The notes under the pieces were generated by a model. The model ran no database searches. It saw only the letters and a list, made by a program, of their open reading frames with translations, and was not told the DNA's origin. From Lingula anatina (lineage: Eukaryota; Brachiopoda; Lingulata; Lingulida; Lingulidae), in assembly GCF_001039355.2 (NCBI RefSeq), contig NW_019775388.1, positions 9,609 through 73,608 of the forward strand: a stretch of DNA of 64,000 nucleotides, read 5' to 3'. Below, piece after piece: positions 35,368 through 47,800 of the stretch. Each line of letters starts with the position of its first letter. Position 1 is the stretch's first letter. Made by a program: the position numbers and the translations under genes.

Positions 35368-35407
<40 letters not shown>
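35368..35407. repeat. (GT)n microsatellite
   Basis: About 19 GT units. It gives spurious Cys-Val and, on the other strand, His-Thr frames. Confidence 0.95.
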
Positions 35408-35409
<2 letters not shown>

Positions 35410-38400
35410 CCTGCCTGCTCACTAGAGTGTGTTTTTGTGAGAATATCAGAGGGAAAGAAAATCTGCATGTTTCTGTGTGCATAGGCATATATATGTCAAG
35501 ATATGTACAGCCTTCTATCAGACTTGTGTACATCCCATAGACTGTCTTGTAAGTTATTGAAACAACCACAAGCAGCTGTGCGTTCTAGTCTTACTCTAGT
35601 CTTATTTCCTTATAGCCTACAGTTACATTTCCATCCATACAATATGAAGACTTGTCTTCCTGCTGGGAAGAAACACACTGTAATAAATATAAGTAGTGAT
35701 AGATAGGTGTAACGGTTGGCCTTTGAAAACCTCTTAATGTGGAAATCAAATATCCTTCTGAGATTCAAGTTCCTCTCTAAAACGTCAGTTGGTAAATGTT
35801 TTGGTAAAGTAATTGCATGCTGATGGGCATAGATGGTTATATATTGCATCTTTTACTTTTTAGATTTTATAAATGGACATGTATCCTCAGTCTAAGATTT
35901 GGTTTTGGTGCATTGCTTATTGTATTGCCAGCAATAGGTTAAACTGAACCTTTTTTTTTTTTTTCATTACAAAAGATTTTGAGGATCCTACTTACAGAGC
36001 ACATTATTGTAATAATGAGGCCAATGCATAAGACAAATATAGAAGTTAATTTAAACAGATTCTGCCCAATTCCAATTACTGCTTACTTCTTAAGGCAATT
36101 AGTGTGTATTGATTCAGTTATCGAGGATGTAGCAGAAATGACTCAAAAAAGAGATCTGTTTATTTTAAGAACAGCGTTAAATAAGGAGGAAAGGGGACAA
36201 GAGATCATTCTTTTTTTGAGGCATAAAAAAGCCTAGGAAAAATTGTGTGATTGCAGATAAACATGTATATGAGGTGCCAAGCAACAGCTACAATAGCCAC
36301 TTGACATCTCTTGACAAATCAATCAGCAAATTTCAAGATCGGCCTCTGGTTACATCACCTGAAGCACTACCTTGGTAAGAGGAAGATTGACATGAAGGAT
36401 ACCCTCTACCAAGGGGCAATATATTTATAATAAGCACTTGAGTTACAAGGTTTCATGCATTTGTTAAGGATCTGTTCACACATGTGAAATAGACCACATT
36501 TGTAGTAACATTCTACTTCTGACATCAAAAGCTGTTCATGTTTCAACGAGAAAGTTGTGGGCCCAGTCGTAGGCCACCTGAGGTTTTCAAATAGAGCTAG
36601 ATTGTGCCATCTGGTCACAGTGTATGTTCTACAGATGATACTTGAGATAGAACTGTATGGGACTATCCTCTCTTGCATGTGTGAACAGCCCTTAAGGTGG
36701 CATTCTGTAGACCTAGCTAGATTGTAAGAGCAGGTGGATCAGTGTGGTAACCATCAGACCCAGATAATGTATTGATGGCATCAAAAGATTAACAGATATG
36801 TCTGGAGGGAAAATGGAACTTGCTTATTGATCCAACAGTGTCCGTTCAGTACTAATTGCTGGAGGCAACCGGAAAAATTAGATTACACAGGGAACATAAT
36901 CTTTATCATTGGAGAGCAAAGTCCTTATCATCCATTTAAATGTATCTTTTTGGATGGGCACTAGAATATAAGTGTATTTTTATGTTTTTGCAAGCTTAGT
37001 TGCACTGGTCTTTTGCCATAATAGTACATTGGCATTGTGCAGCAGGCCCCCTCCTTTCCCCTCCTCCTGTATTTGCAACTGCAAAGTCCAATACATCTTT
37101 GAGGCAGAAAACAATGTTTTTTGCTCTCTCTAAATCCATATTAATTTTTAGCATACGCTCATAATGTGAATTACCGATTCCCCATGGATGTCATTAATAC
37201 TTTCAATAACATGATCCACCATATGTGTAGTTTCTGCCTACCCCTTCAGAGTTGTAAACCAAGCAAGCTACTAGTACACTGACTTGTGTTCACACATTTG
37301 TGTTCAGCAACTGGGCCTTAAAACCATCAGGGACATATTTTTTATGTTGAAATGTGGAAGGAGTATTGGAATTTCGATTGAAACCATTCTGCCAATACTT
37401 CTAAAAAAAAAGATAAGACAGTGATGAAGATGAGTTTTATAAAGAAAATGGTTTTTTGTGATATATTTCCGATTTATGTTAACATTGAAAATAAAAATGT
37501 AGATGTCTTATGACAAGCTTGATTATTAATTAACTTAATTGATCAGCTTACCAGGAATCCTGCAGTGGACCACCATAACATTAGCTAAGTGAGTTTTAAA
37601 TAAATCAATATTTGCTGTTGACTTGGAATGACCTATTTATCTTAGCAGGTCTTAGCTGACCCTACATTTGACCTCAACACTGTAACCTTATGTAAATTTT
37701 GTTTCATATTCCTACCTGCTATTTTGACTTCAAGAGGTACCTGGCAAAAAAACAGTCCTTGCAGAAAGTTTCTGCTCTAAAATGTTAATTTTTTTTTTAA
37801 CTGGCCCTGAATAACTTGTATATGTTTAACCTACTGACCATTGTGTGACTATTTTGGCCTGTGGTCAGCTTGTTTCTGTCACCACTCCCATTCCCCTCAG
37901 TTATGTCATCTATCTTTCTTAATGTGAGAAGGTGGTGTGGATCGAGATTTTTTTTTAATTATGAGAAGCAATTAAGTATTTGTCCTTTTCATAATTGTGT
38001 CTTATGAAGAGAAAAAAATACTGGTAGAACTTAGCAGCTTAATAATGATGAGGACTCTAGGGACCCCGTGTTAATTTAGAGAGTGAGGAATAAATGGCTT
38101 TTCCAGTACTGTACATGACAGAAACTGATGGCATTTTTATTTCCTACAAAACTGGAGCCAGTTTAAAATTTCATTTCAACATGAACAGAGCAGGCGGAGC
38201 AGTCTATCCAATTAAGGTATGGAGTTGGAGCACTTCAGTTTTGGGTGTCATGGAGGTGTTGTGTTACACACATAACACAGGAGGCCCGGTCCATGCAGTG
38301 GGACAGCATTTATGTTAGTGGAGTGACCGCGGGTAAGACAGGGCAGTCTGGCGTGTGCCAGACGGCTGCTTTGCTCATTGACATGCAAATATGACAGATG

Positions 38401-41108
38401 ATACTTCCCAGCTCTTGCAGCTGCCAGCCCGACTGGCTTCCTGCCTGGGTTGAAAAAGTTGAAAAGTTTAATTTTTGTTTCGAAATTCTTTTCTTTTCTT
38501 TATCTTCTCTTTTTTTCTATTCAATAGCTCAAGTCTTTATAGGCCACAGGGTCACTTCTCTTGACACTTATTTATCAAAGGGAAGCAGCACCTGAGCTTA
38601 AAGTTTTTCTTACATTTAGGTGTGTGGAGATTACAGGCATGCCGCAGCAGCATGCTGAGTGTAACATTAAATATGGTTTTCCATAATTAGAAAAGAAGGC
38701 TGGAAATATAACTGGAAAGACATATTAAATGCTAAAACAGGACAGGCAGGTCTTGTACACAGGGCTCTCTTTATTTCATACAAGTACTCCTGAGTGTTTA
38801 ACCCAATTATGTATATAAGTAACCCCAATTTCTCTTTCACTCTTCTTTCCTCTTTTTCTACCTGGGACCAGTTTGGGTCACCTTGATGATCAAAGAGAGC
38901 TTGACAACAATGTGTTTATTGCTTTCTAATTACAATAATGATCCCAGTCTGGAAGACTCCATGTGCATTTTGGATCCTCTTCAGTTGCATGCTATGCAGA
39001 ATAACTTAGCAGAGATAACGGTGGAGTTTCTTTTATGTAGTTATAATGAGAGTGGGGCCGTGCCCTCTCGAAGGTGTGACAAGTGTGAAAATTCTATTTA
39101 GGCCTGTGATGCAGCATGCATTGGTCAAGCTTTGCTACCTGTGGCAAGATGATTCTGTTTTGGGTCAAACTGCACTGAGGAGAAGCCAGTTATAATTCAT
39201 ACCTTCATATTGTTATAATTTTAATAATATTAATGACTAATTATTCCTACATAATTTCATATGCTTATAACATTTTGAAGATTTTTTTCTACTGGTACCA
39301 TTATTATTACAGAATGAGAAGTGAATTTATTTTCATCTTCAATTCATCTTCAAATAAAAACAGTCTTGAAACACGAATATATGATCATTCAGATGGGCAT
39401 TAGCTTGGTTCTCCACAGAATATTTAGTATATATCTGTGTATTGTTATCCTCACATGAACTGACATCAAATTTAAGGTTAGCTGATTTGTATCAGTTGTA
39501 GATCCACCCCCATAGACAGTTATTAGGACTTCACTTCTCAGACTAAATACAGAAATAACTTCATTTCCATTTATCTTTTTCATTCTAACGGGTGACCTGT
39601 GTTTTAGATAAAAAATACTTGCCAGATTACATTTTAAGTACATCATGTGCCACGTCCCCTAGTAAGGACAAGGGATAAATCAGATGATGCCCTTGCAAAA
39701 CAAGTTGTGCCCCTATCTCTTTTTACCACTGACAGCTTCCTAACTTCCTTACTTGGGAGTCCTCTGTCTGAGTAACTTGAAAAATGTGGAAACACTTTTT
39801 ACTAACTACACTCAGTCACTTTAAATGGCTGTTTAAAAAAAAAGGTCTGAAAGGGATTACATGGCTGTGTAACGTTATGCTATAAATTGTAGTGCGGCAC
39901 GTGCCAGGTACGGAGTGGTTGGCCAATCACTTAGTGAGGGTGTCTGTCACGACCAATGAAGTGTTTACATGGTTCAGTGTGTTTGATTAGACAGATGTGC
40001 TAAAGTGGAATGAAAACAGTCACCCAACACAGTACTGACTTACTGTTATGTCAGTCAAGGTGTTGGAAAAGTATCCCATGATCTTGGGGTAAATTGATGC
40101 ATGTGTATGGGGGTTGGGTGGGGTGGGATTGGAGAGATGTCAGTAAAAAAATTAAGGTGCTCTTCTTGGAGGAATTAATCAAAAAATTAATAAAAAAACA
40201 AACTAATTTATTTTAGATTATTTATGAGAGATTTTTGAAGATATGCTCATGTATATCTTGTATTTTACTTATACGCTTGAACACTGCATGTTTATATGCA
40301 GTTTTGCCACATATGGTGTGCAGTTTTAGTTTACATGTTAGATGCCGATAGTGGAGGCAGGTCCTGAATATAAGGGATAGCAATTTGCTTAGTATCATTT
40401 TGCTATTTAAATCCAATATACATATATATATATATATAGGATCATATTTCTTCTAAATAAAACAATTTCATTAATGAAAAATGTATTATTAGATATAATT
40501 AATTTCCAGACAGTTTTCAGGGGATTTTGTGTAGCACCTTGTCCATTACTAACCAGATGTCACTGGCATGTGACATCATGATCCTAGGAATGCCCATTAG
40601 TATGTGGATGCTTGCTACTAACAGCACTCTTGCCTAGAAAAAATGTTTCTATGGTGCAAGTTAATGCTCCAGGTGTGCAAACAGCCCAGTCATGTGCACT
40701 GTTAGAGTTTTGACCTCATTTTTTTCTGGGATATATGTTTAGGGAGCCCTCCACTGTGACAGTCATTGTGTCCAGCAACCATAGTGTTGCTCACATTGCA
40801 TTTTTCAGTTGGTGGTACATTTAATGTCATTGATCAAGAAGAATTGTTTTTATATTACACTGTTTGATTATTTTCTAAACAAGCTATGTCCTGTTTGATG
40901 CTTTTCTTCAACTTCCAAATATGTGCTTATCTCAGTCACTTCCTTAAATCAAGAAAAACATCAGTTAAAGACATTGATATTGAACGAAATTAATGTGTTA
41001 TCAATTTTAAAGACAGTTGACATATTTTGTGGGCAATAAAGGTACAGGGAAATTTTTAACACCTTGCACATGCTGCATATGTGTAAAACCCTTGTAGTGA
41101 GGTCAGAT

Positions 41109-41144
41109 AATGCAACATTCTTCTTAAATGCAACATTCTTCTTA
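41109..41144. repeat. 18-bp exact tandem duplication
   Basis: AATGCAACATTCTTCTTA occurs twice head to tail in the 3' part of kinase intron 1. Confidence 0.9.
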
Positions 41145-41967
41145 TAACAGAGATGTAAGAAGGAGCTGGTCATTCAGGTCCTTATAAAAGATACAGTAAT
41201 CAATAAAATTTGGAAGGAATTTCACTCCTATGAGGAGAGTCAATATCTATTGCATTAATTTACCCATCTTCACCCTGCAGATGTCACATTGTGTTGGGAG
41301 AATTCTATTCTCTGAATTGGATGATTTCTCTGTGAAAAAATGTCACCAGCATATTTCTCTTCATGCCTCTTTTGATTTACCTTTCCATTTTCTGTGGCAA
41401 CTGGTAAATTAAATTTTTGAGACTCATTTTACCAAGATATTTCTGTGATATAAAAATAAGTAAAAAGTGGGCTCTTCCTTTACATCTTCAACTTACAGGC
41501 CATTTGGACCATCGTATCTGAGAATTTACTGGACTGAACCAAAATTCACTGGTCCAAGCCCAATTTAAAAAAAATATTAACTAAATTAACACATTTATAT
41601 TTAAACAGGCTTGCTGTTACAAATAAGAACTAAATCAAGAGATTTTCAAAAGTTTATTTTAAAAAAATTCAACATTTAGCCTGAACATTTATAAGAAGAT
41701 TTGGAGTACATGTTACAGCTAAAAAAAACTCCACTTGGCCAGTGACGAACTATATTTCAGAAATTTAAACAACCCATTATTGTAATTAGAAATCAATTAA
41801 GACATTGTTGTCAAGCTCTCAATATTTACTGTCATTGGCAGCCGGGCCAGTGATTCACCTCACAGACTGCATCTTTGTCTTACCTCCTCCCCACCCCCAC
41901 CCCTAAAAGTCAAACAAGGAAAAAAGCACAACATTTTATTATATAATTATTTTTTCTTACTCATTAG

Positions 41968-42096
41968 GTTGCCATCAAGGTGATAGAGGTTCAGAAGATC
42001 AAGGAGAGTTATGTTCGCAAGAACCTGTACAGGGAAGCTCGTATTCTTTCACAACTGCGCCACCCCAACATTGTGCGACTTTTTGAAACATTACGG
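41968..42096 (+). CDS. HUNK-like protein kinase, coding exon 2 (VAIK and alpha-C)
   Basis: 129 bp encoding residues 38-80. It opens with VAIKVIE, whose Lys41 is the ATP-anchoring lysine. It continues ESYVRKNLYREARI, in which Glu60 is the expected alpha-C salt-bridge glutamate, and RHPNIVRLFETLR. The pattern YV-x-KNL-x-RE followed by RHPNI is closest to the vertebrate HUNK kinase as I recall it, more so than to MARK, SIK, NIM1 or SNRK. The acceptor is TCATTAG and the donor CGG|GTAAGA; both edges are phase 0. The family assignment is from memory of conserved residues and should be tested by a tree. Confidence 0.9.
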
Positions 42097-42915
42097 GTAA
42101 GAAAACTCTTCTTTGCATGTATTATCCATTTAATATCACAGTTTGTGTGAACAACAAGAGTGATTAACATATGTGGATGGGAAAAGTGATTAAAAAATGT
42201 GGAAAACTTTCTTCTCTTACAAAGATTTACGCACCACAAGATTAATCATTGGAAATTCAAATGTTTGATACATATTTTGTGAATATAAATTTATAAAAAC
42301 TGCTCAGCACCAGGAACAAATAGGTGGATGTGTTAGTATACTGCGAATGCAGCCTTATTTTACCCACTCTTGTTTCTCTTCTCTTCAAAGGAAACTACCG
42401 ACTATGAGGCTCTTGAACTTGTCAGACCAAATATACTGCTGCTATTTGCAGTCTCTAGCTGACTTTTTGTTATTTAAGTACTTTTTTGAGACTGTTAATT
42501 AAATCTGTCTAGGTATTTTGTGTCTTGGTTTATTGCTCTTTTCTTTTTTGGTATTCCACCAAGACTGCATCTTTAGCTAATTTTAACATACACAGACAAA
42601 AAAAAAAAAACAATTTGACTGAAGCATTATGCAAACTAAGTAACATGTTATGTTATTAAGATTTTTTTTTTTTAGCAAACAAGTGATAATACCGTAGACT
42701 TATTATTGCTTTGTCAAGTAAAAACAATGTGGGTTGTGTAGGTGAATTGTACAAATAACGAACAAACTTTTGAGTTAAGAATATAGAGAAACAACTCATG
42801 CTGTAATACTGACAATAAGTAGAGAGGAGTATAAGGACAAAAGCCAAGCAAAACATAACCTTATCCAGCACCCTGCAGGGTGTCTGCCAAATAAAATGGC
42901 CCCTCACACATACTG

Positions 42916-42996
42916 CAGTTTAGACTGGTACAGGTAGATTCACAGTCTAGGCTGGCCCAGATAGGTTCACAGTTTATACCGGTTTAGGTTGATTTG
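42916..42996. repeat. 27-bp tandem repeat, three copies
   Basis: Three diverged head-to-tail units of exactly 27 bp (42916-42942, 42943-42969, 42970-42996). Each starts CAGT and contains a pattern like CTGG...CAGRTAGRTTCA. Confidence 0.85.
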
Positions 42997-43446
42997 CAGT
43001 AAGTGTTCACTGAAAGTGTGCCATGGAAACTCTCAATGTGTGTTATGAGCTCTGTCTCAGTGTAGCTGCTTAATAAGTATTTTGCTTGAAAAAATGTATT
43101 ACAGACAGACTCCACCATGCACTGTGAACACATTATGTTTTGTGTTCTTGCACTAAATAGGACTGATTCATGTAGAACATCCACAGATTTACCTGTTGCC
43201 AGGACATATAGAAATGATGTTGTGAACTAAACACAGGAAATTTCTTTGATTGTGTTGCCAATTACCAGTCTTGTATTTCCATGGTATTGAGTATCAGGAA
43301 AACAGTATATCAATTCTTCCTCTGGGTAATTTACACCTTCTGTACAGCTGCAGTGGTTAGAATTGTTTATAGTTTTAGGTAATTAATATCAGAGGGTAGG
43401 ATAAAAGTGGCTTATATTTAGAGACTGTCATGGAGAGATGAGTTAA

Positions 43447-43730
43447 GCATTGGTGTGGCAAGGTTTGGGGGTTGGATTTTGCTAGAGTGGGCATTATTGT
43501 GGCAAGGATGGGGAGTTGGGTATTGCTAGGTTGTGCTTACAATGTTTGGGGTTGAATATTGATAGTTGGCAACAGTGTGGTTAGGGGTTTGAAGTTGGGT
43601 TTTATTAGAGTTTACATTTCTGTGACAGGGCTTGGATTTGAATATTGACGTAGTTGGCATCACTATGGCAAGGGTTGAGGGTTGGATAAACATACAGTAT
43701 AGTTGGCATCAGTCTGGCAAATGTTGGTAG
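43447..43730. repeat. Diverged ~45-bp minisatellite, about 6-7 units
   Basis: Units follow the pattern GCATCANTNTGGCAAGG, then TTGGGGGTTGGAT, then ATTGCTAGAGTTG. They are imperfect and some are shortened (one unit is about 35 bp). All lie in kinase intron 2. Confidence 0.8.
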
Positions 43731-44131
43731 ATGCTTACTAGTAAAGTTGTATTGACATCATGGAGATGGTTGCTATTGTGATGAACATATTTTATTACAT
43801 TATTTCCATTTGTTTCAGTTTGGATCACATCACAGTGTTAAAGAAAAAATGAATCCAAAACATCTTTAACTGGGACATTTTAACTTTATCTCTTTATATG
43901 TATGTGCACAAGTTTTATCCTAAGGCACAATATGGTGACATTTTGTGTGTGACAATGACAGAGAGATATGTCCCTGTTTCACCTACCACTGTCAGAACAC
44001 TGCACTGATTGACCTTTGGTCATCATCAGCTATATCAAGATGTACATCTTCACTCTCTTTTTTTATACCTGCGATATTTATCAGGTGGAAGATAGCAAGG
44101 TACTTCCCCTTTAGCATGAGACAATGCATTA

Positions 44132-44346
44132 GACTGCATTCCCACAGATTTTAGATCGATCTATCCCCGTGGGGAATCTCACTAGATTGCTGTCAGTTTA
44201 GCCAGCTTAAATGCCTGTCCCGCCTACTAAAAGCTGTAAGGTGGTAATTAACTTCCATGGGCACTCGGCTGACAGCAATTTAGCGTGAACCCCCAGAGAG
44301 TTAGGTCGATCCGGTTGGATCGATCTAAATCTGTGGGAAACCAGTC
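44132..44346. mobile_element. PIF/Harbinger-like MITE, copy 2 of the foldback family
   Basis: Terminal inverted repeats of about 30 bp with a GACTG outer end: left GACTGCATTCCCACAGAT, right ATCTGTGGGAAACCAGTC, followed inward by GATCGATC on both sides. It is flanked by a TTA direct repeat (44129-44131 and 44347-44349), the 3-bp target duplication typical of PIF/Harbinger elements. It is 215 bp with no coding capacity. The element at 7696-7951 is related. Confidence 0.75.
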
Positions 44347-44404
44347 TTAGATACAATGTCCCATAAAACACATTTCTGCATATTTCTGAGATTTTAGACA
44401 TTAT

Positions 44405-44460
44405 TCTTGTTATTATTATTATTATCATTATTATTACTATTATTATTATTATTATTATTG
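44405..44460. repeat. (TTA)n microsatellite
   Basis: An imperfect TTA/TTATCA repeat tract, 59 bp after the MITE. Confidence 0.9.
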
Positions 44461-44724
44461 TACTATCACCGTGATTCTGTACTCAACTTTCCCCTGCTCT
44501 GACCCAAGTCATTTATGTAACAGCTTCATGTTCTGGCCAGATGCTACATGTAGGTCTGAGTTAGGGGCAGTTCACTAGGTAGTGTGCAGTAAGTCATTCT
44601 GAACAGCCCCCTACACTTTTTTTAACATTTATGCACTGGAGTTCTCTGACTCTTGGGTTTGTAAAAAGCTGGTATATTCCATTGTAATGCTTCAGGATTA
44701 TTTATAAATCATACACAGTAAATG

Positions 44725-44893
44725 CAGGGGATGATTGAGCCCATCTTCTGGATCTTCCAAAAGACGGTCAGATTTTCAGGTTTACATAGATGGGTATCAA
44801 ATTTTTTTCTGTCAGAAGATGATCAAAAATAGCGAGGGCATTAACAAAGATAATTTGGAAGACTGTCAGAAAATATCTCAGGAACCACTCCTG
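44725..44893. mobile_element. hAT-like MITE, copy B (CpG-poor intron)
   Basis: Starts CAGGGGATGATTGAGCC and ends ACCACTCCTG, the degraded form of the CAGGGGCGG-type terminus. AAATG flanks both sides (44720-44724 and 44894-44898), possibly the remnant of a longer duplication. The interior aligns with 29543-29681. Where copy A has CG, this copy mostly has TG or CA. Confidence 0.7.
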
Positions 44894-47800
44894 AAATGTT
44901 ACAATAAAGACCTAAAAGAGATGTAAGTGTGTGGTCCACTTAGCATGCAGCATTAATATACCCATCAATGTTACAGTGTGTGAAGACCTGTGGAGTTCAT
45001 TGAACTCTTCACTGTACAAAAATGTACAGAATTTCCATACTGGTGGAGAATATTGACTGAATTGATTTTCCTTTTTTTTTTCCTCTTCAAAAATAAAATA
45101 TTGAAATAAAGCAAGAACCCTCAGGTCACGAACGATTCATTTATTTGGGGGGGAGGGGGGAATCAATTTTTTGCCATTTCTTTTTTAGTGCATTGTATAC
45201 TAGGAAGAAATGAACCCCACCCAAAGATGACACTTGTTGGAGGTGTGTATGTAAGAGTGACCACTCTGTTTATTTGCAACCTTGATTTTTCTGCTTTTGC
45301 AGAAAAAAAAGTCACCTGAATTTAGTTAAATCATTAATGCAACTAACACTTATTAACCTTCTATATTTTGAAAGCTTCTTTGCGCAGCAAAATGTTTTGA
45401 ACAGTTTCATCAGAGCTCGGTACAGAGGATACTTTGTACTTTTGTTCCACAGTCACTGGATTTTCCATTACATAGTTGAGTGGGAGATCACACCTGTGCA
45501 TGGCTTAGTGTCACATTTATATATTTAAATTGAGGGGGGGGACAAGTTTGCTCCACAATATACTGTATTGGAAAAATTAAAGTTATATGCTGTATGATAA
45601 TAAACTTTAAAAAAAGATGTGATGGCTCCGACATTGCACAAAAACTTTGATATATAGGCCATGGCTGGTTCCACTGGTATATTATGTTCATATAAAATAA
45701 ATGACAAAAATCAATATAGTTGCACTTTATAGCCTTTTCTGGGTATCCTGTGTCTTGGAATAAGCCTGTTTGAATACAAGTAAGTGCACAAATAATAACA
45801 ATGATAATAATAATAATAATAATGATGATGATGTTGACGATTTTAAGATTTAACATTTTTTCATTTATAGGCTCTCTTAAATACCGCATTACTAGAATGT
45901 TAGTCACAAAAGATTTGTTACAGTACATAGCATATATATTTTATGCTTCTGTCCCTCAGTTAAGCCGATACATAAATCATAAACACATGCAGAATCACAA
46001 GGCAAGTTTAAAGAGTGCAAGACATGCTGTTAGGTAAATAAAAGAACAGAATGAAATCATTCAGTTTCCCATATCTGTGTATAACAATATGACCATGCAA
46101 TGAAGTGATTCTGTATTGATTTCAAATTTAGCACTCAAGTATGAAGTACATATCAGATGATAGAGAAACTAAAGGGTTCCCCCCCCCCCCTCTCAGAAAG
46201 TGGAGGTGTGTATTTCAGCAAAGGCCCTCCTTTCCAACCTACAGAGATCTGTCAATAGTTTTACTATCAAGAGAAGTAAGATACATGTGCCAGCGGCATC
46301 CTCCTTGTTGGGAGACATAATTGTGATATTTTAAGTGCATTGCATTATTTCTTTTATGTATGAGTGTAACATGAAAAAAGCCATACTTTCATGGTCCCTT
46401 TCCATGATCCTGTTGTTTTTTCTTGAACTTAATGGAATTTTTATGGAGCATATTCTTTCATCAGGAGGTGGATGAGGCCACTTGAGCTGTTTATTTGACT
46501 GTACTGTGGTTCCTGTTGCTAATAAATTTGGCAGTGTGGCAGCTGGGGAGGCAAACTTTGTTTTTTGGCATTTATTTTTTTCCTTCATTTCTTTTTCTTT
46601 GAAATTGTTGATGGCTCTTCATTTCATATACCAAATTATGAAAAGTTTGTATCTTTTATTTATTTATTTTATTATTATTATTATTTTTTATTTATTTTTG
46701 TTATTTGTAAAAGATGAGAGGCATGGAAGAAATTGGGATTAACTTGGATGATGACACATTTTGTGTCTTATCCTTTTCTATTACATGCAAAGTATACATC
46801 TCTGTGTACATGGACCACTCTATGTTGATCTGCTTTTTCAAAATTTTTAAAATACTCCTTTATGTTTTTTTCACTTTTTTGTTCATATTAAAATTCATGT
46901 ACCTATGTAACTGGGATTGACTCAAATTGTCCACATGGAGGACTCAGTGTTGGTCTGTATGTAATAGGATCCAGTGTATTGCCATGCAGCATGGTCAGAG
47001 CCTGTCTTATCAGTTTCCATGTATGGGCAAAACTTTCTGAGCCTACTGCTTGAAATACTAGACAGGAATTTCCGTTATAAACATTGCAGCAGTCTGTGAA
47101 AACATAAATTTTGCTTTACTTGTGGTTCTGGCTGGTGTGTGTTTGGTAGTTGTCTGTCCAGTGGAGGATTTGAATAGTTCAACCTTATTAAGTGCACTGC
47201 TCCTTAAGCCCACACCTGTACACATTTTGGCAGTTGATAATTACCTACCTGTTTTCTTAGAATGAACTAATTCTAGTTTCCCATTTAGACAATAATTAGA
47301 CTAATTAACAGCATCAATAGAAACACCTCCAAAATGATTTGATGGTTATTACACTGTTTATGGTTGAAAAGGCAGTGGCCATGGGCAGTTAACGGGCATT
47401 TTTCACCTGTTGCTCCACTCCTCAGAGTACAGGTAGTTGTAACCTTGTGTTTACCTTTATTTAGAACCTCAGGTGAGTGGCCTGTTTCTATTTCACACCT
47501 GGGTAACTACCTGTTATCCTGTATCCATCAAGCAAAAATTAATGCTACTATTAAGGAAATAGATCCATCATTGAAAAGACAGCGTGACAAATTTTGGCAG
47601 TGAAAAATAGACTTACGTCAGTGCTGACTTGGACCAGTAATTTTGTTTTGCTATACATTTTCACCTGACCACTTAGTGCTTTATGTTACGTGCTTGCAGG
47701 AATAAAACTTCCCGTTTTACAGCCACACAGTATATATTGACAATCAAATAAACCTTTTTACCTTGAGGAAAAAAAGGAAAAAAGATTTAAAAAGAAATAT

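Larger units (their letters stand above)
31126..41967 (+). other. Intron 1 of the HUNK-like kinase gene
   Basis: GTGAGA...CTCATTAG borders, 10.8 kb. It is CpG-poor throughout: only 2 CpG in 31201-31680. It contains (ATT)n at 33063-33097, (GT)n at 35368-35407, short AT tracts, and an exact 18-bp tandem duplication at 41109-41144. No nested gene has support. The sites that might be enhancers (for example ATGCAAAT near 38383) are single motif matches. Confidence 0.75.

Noticed and set aside
42916-43730. CRISPR-like repeat arrays
   Set aside because: Tandem units are contiguous with no unique spacers, in an animal intron. They are minisatellites.
45488-45928. 146-codon minus-strand ORF
   Set aside because: Built across an ATT/ATA microsatellite (poly-Ile); no domain.
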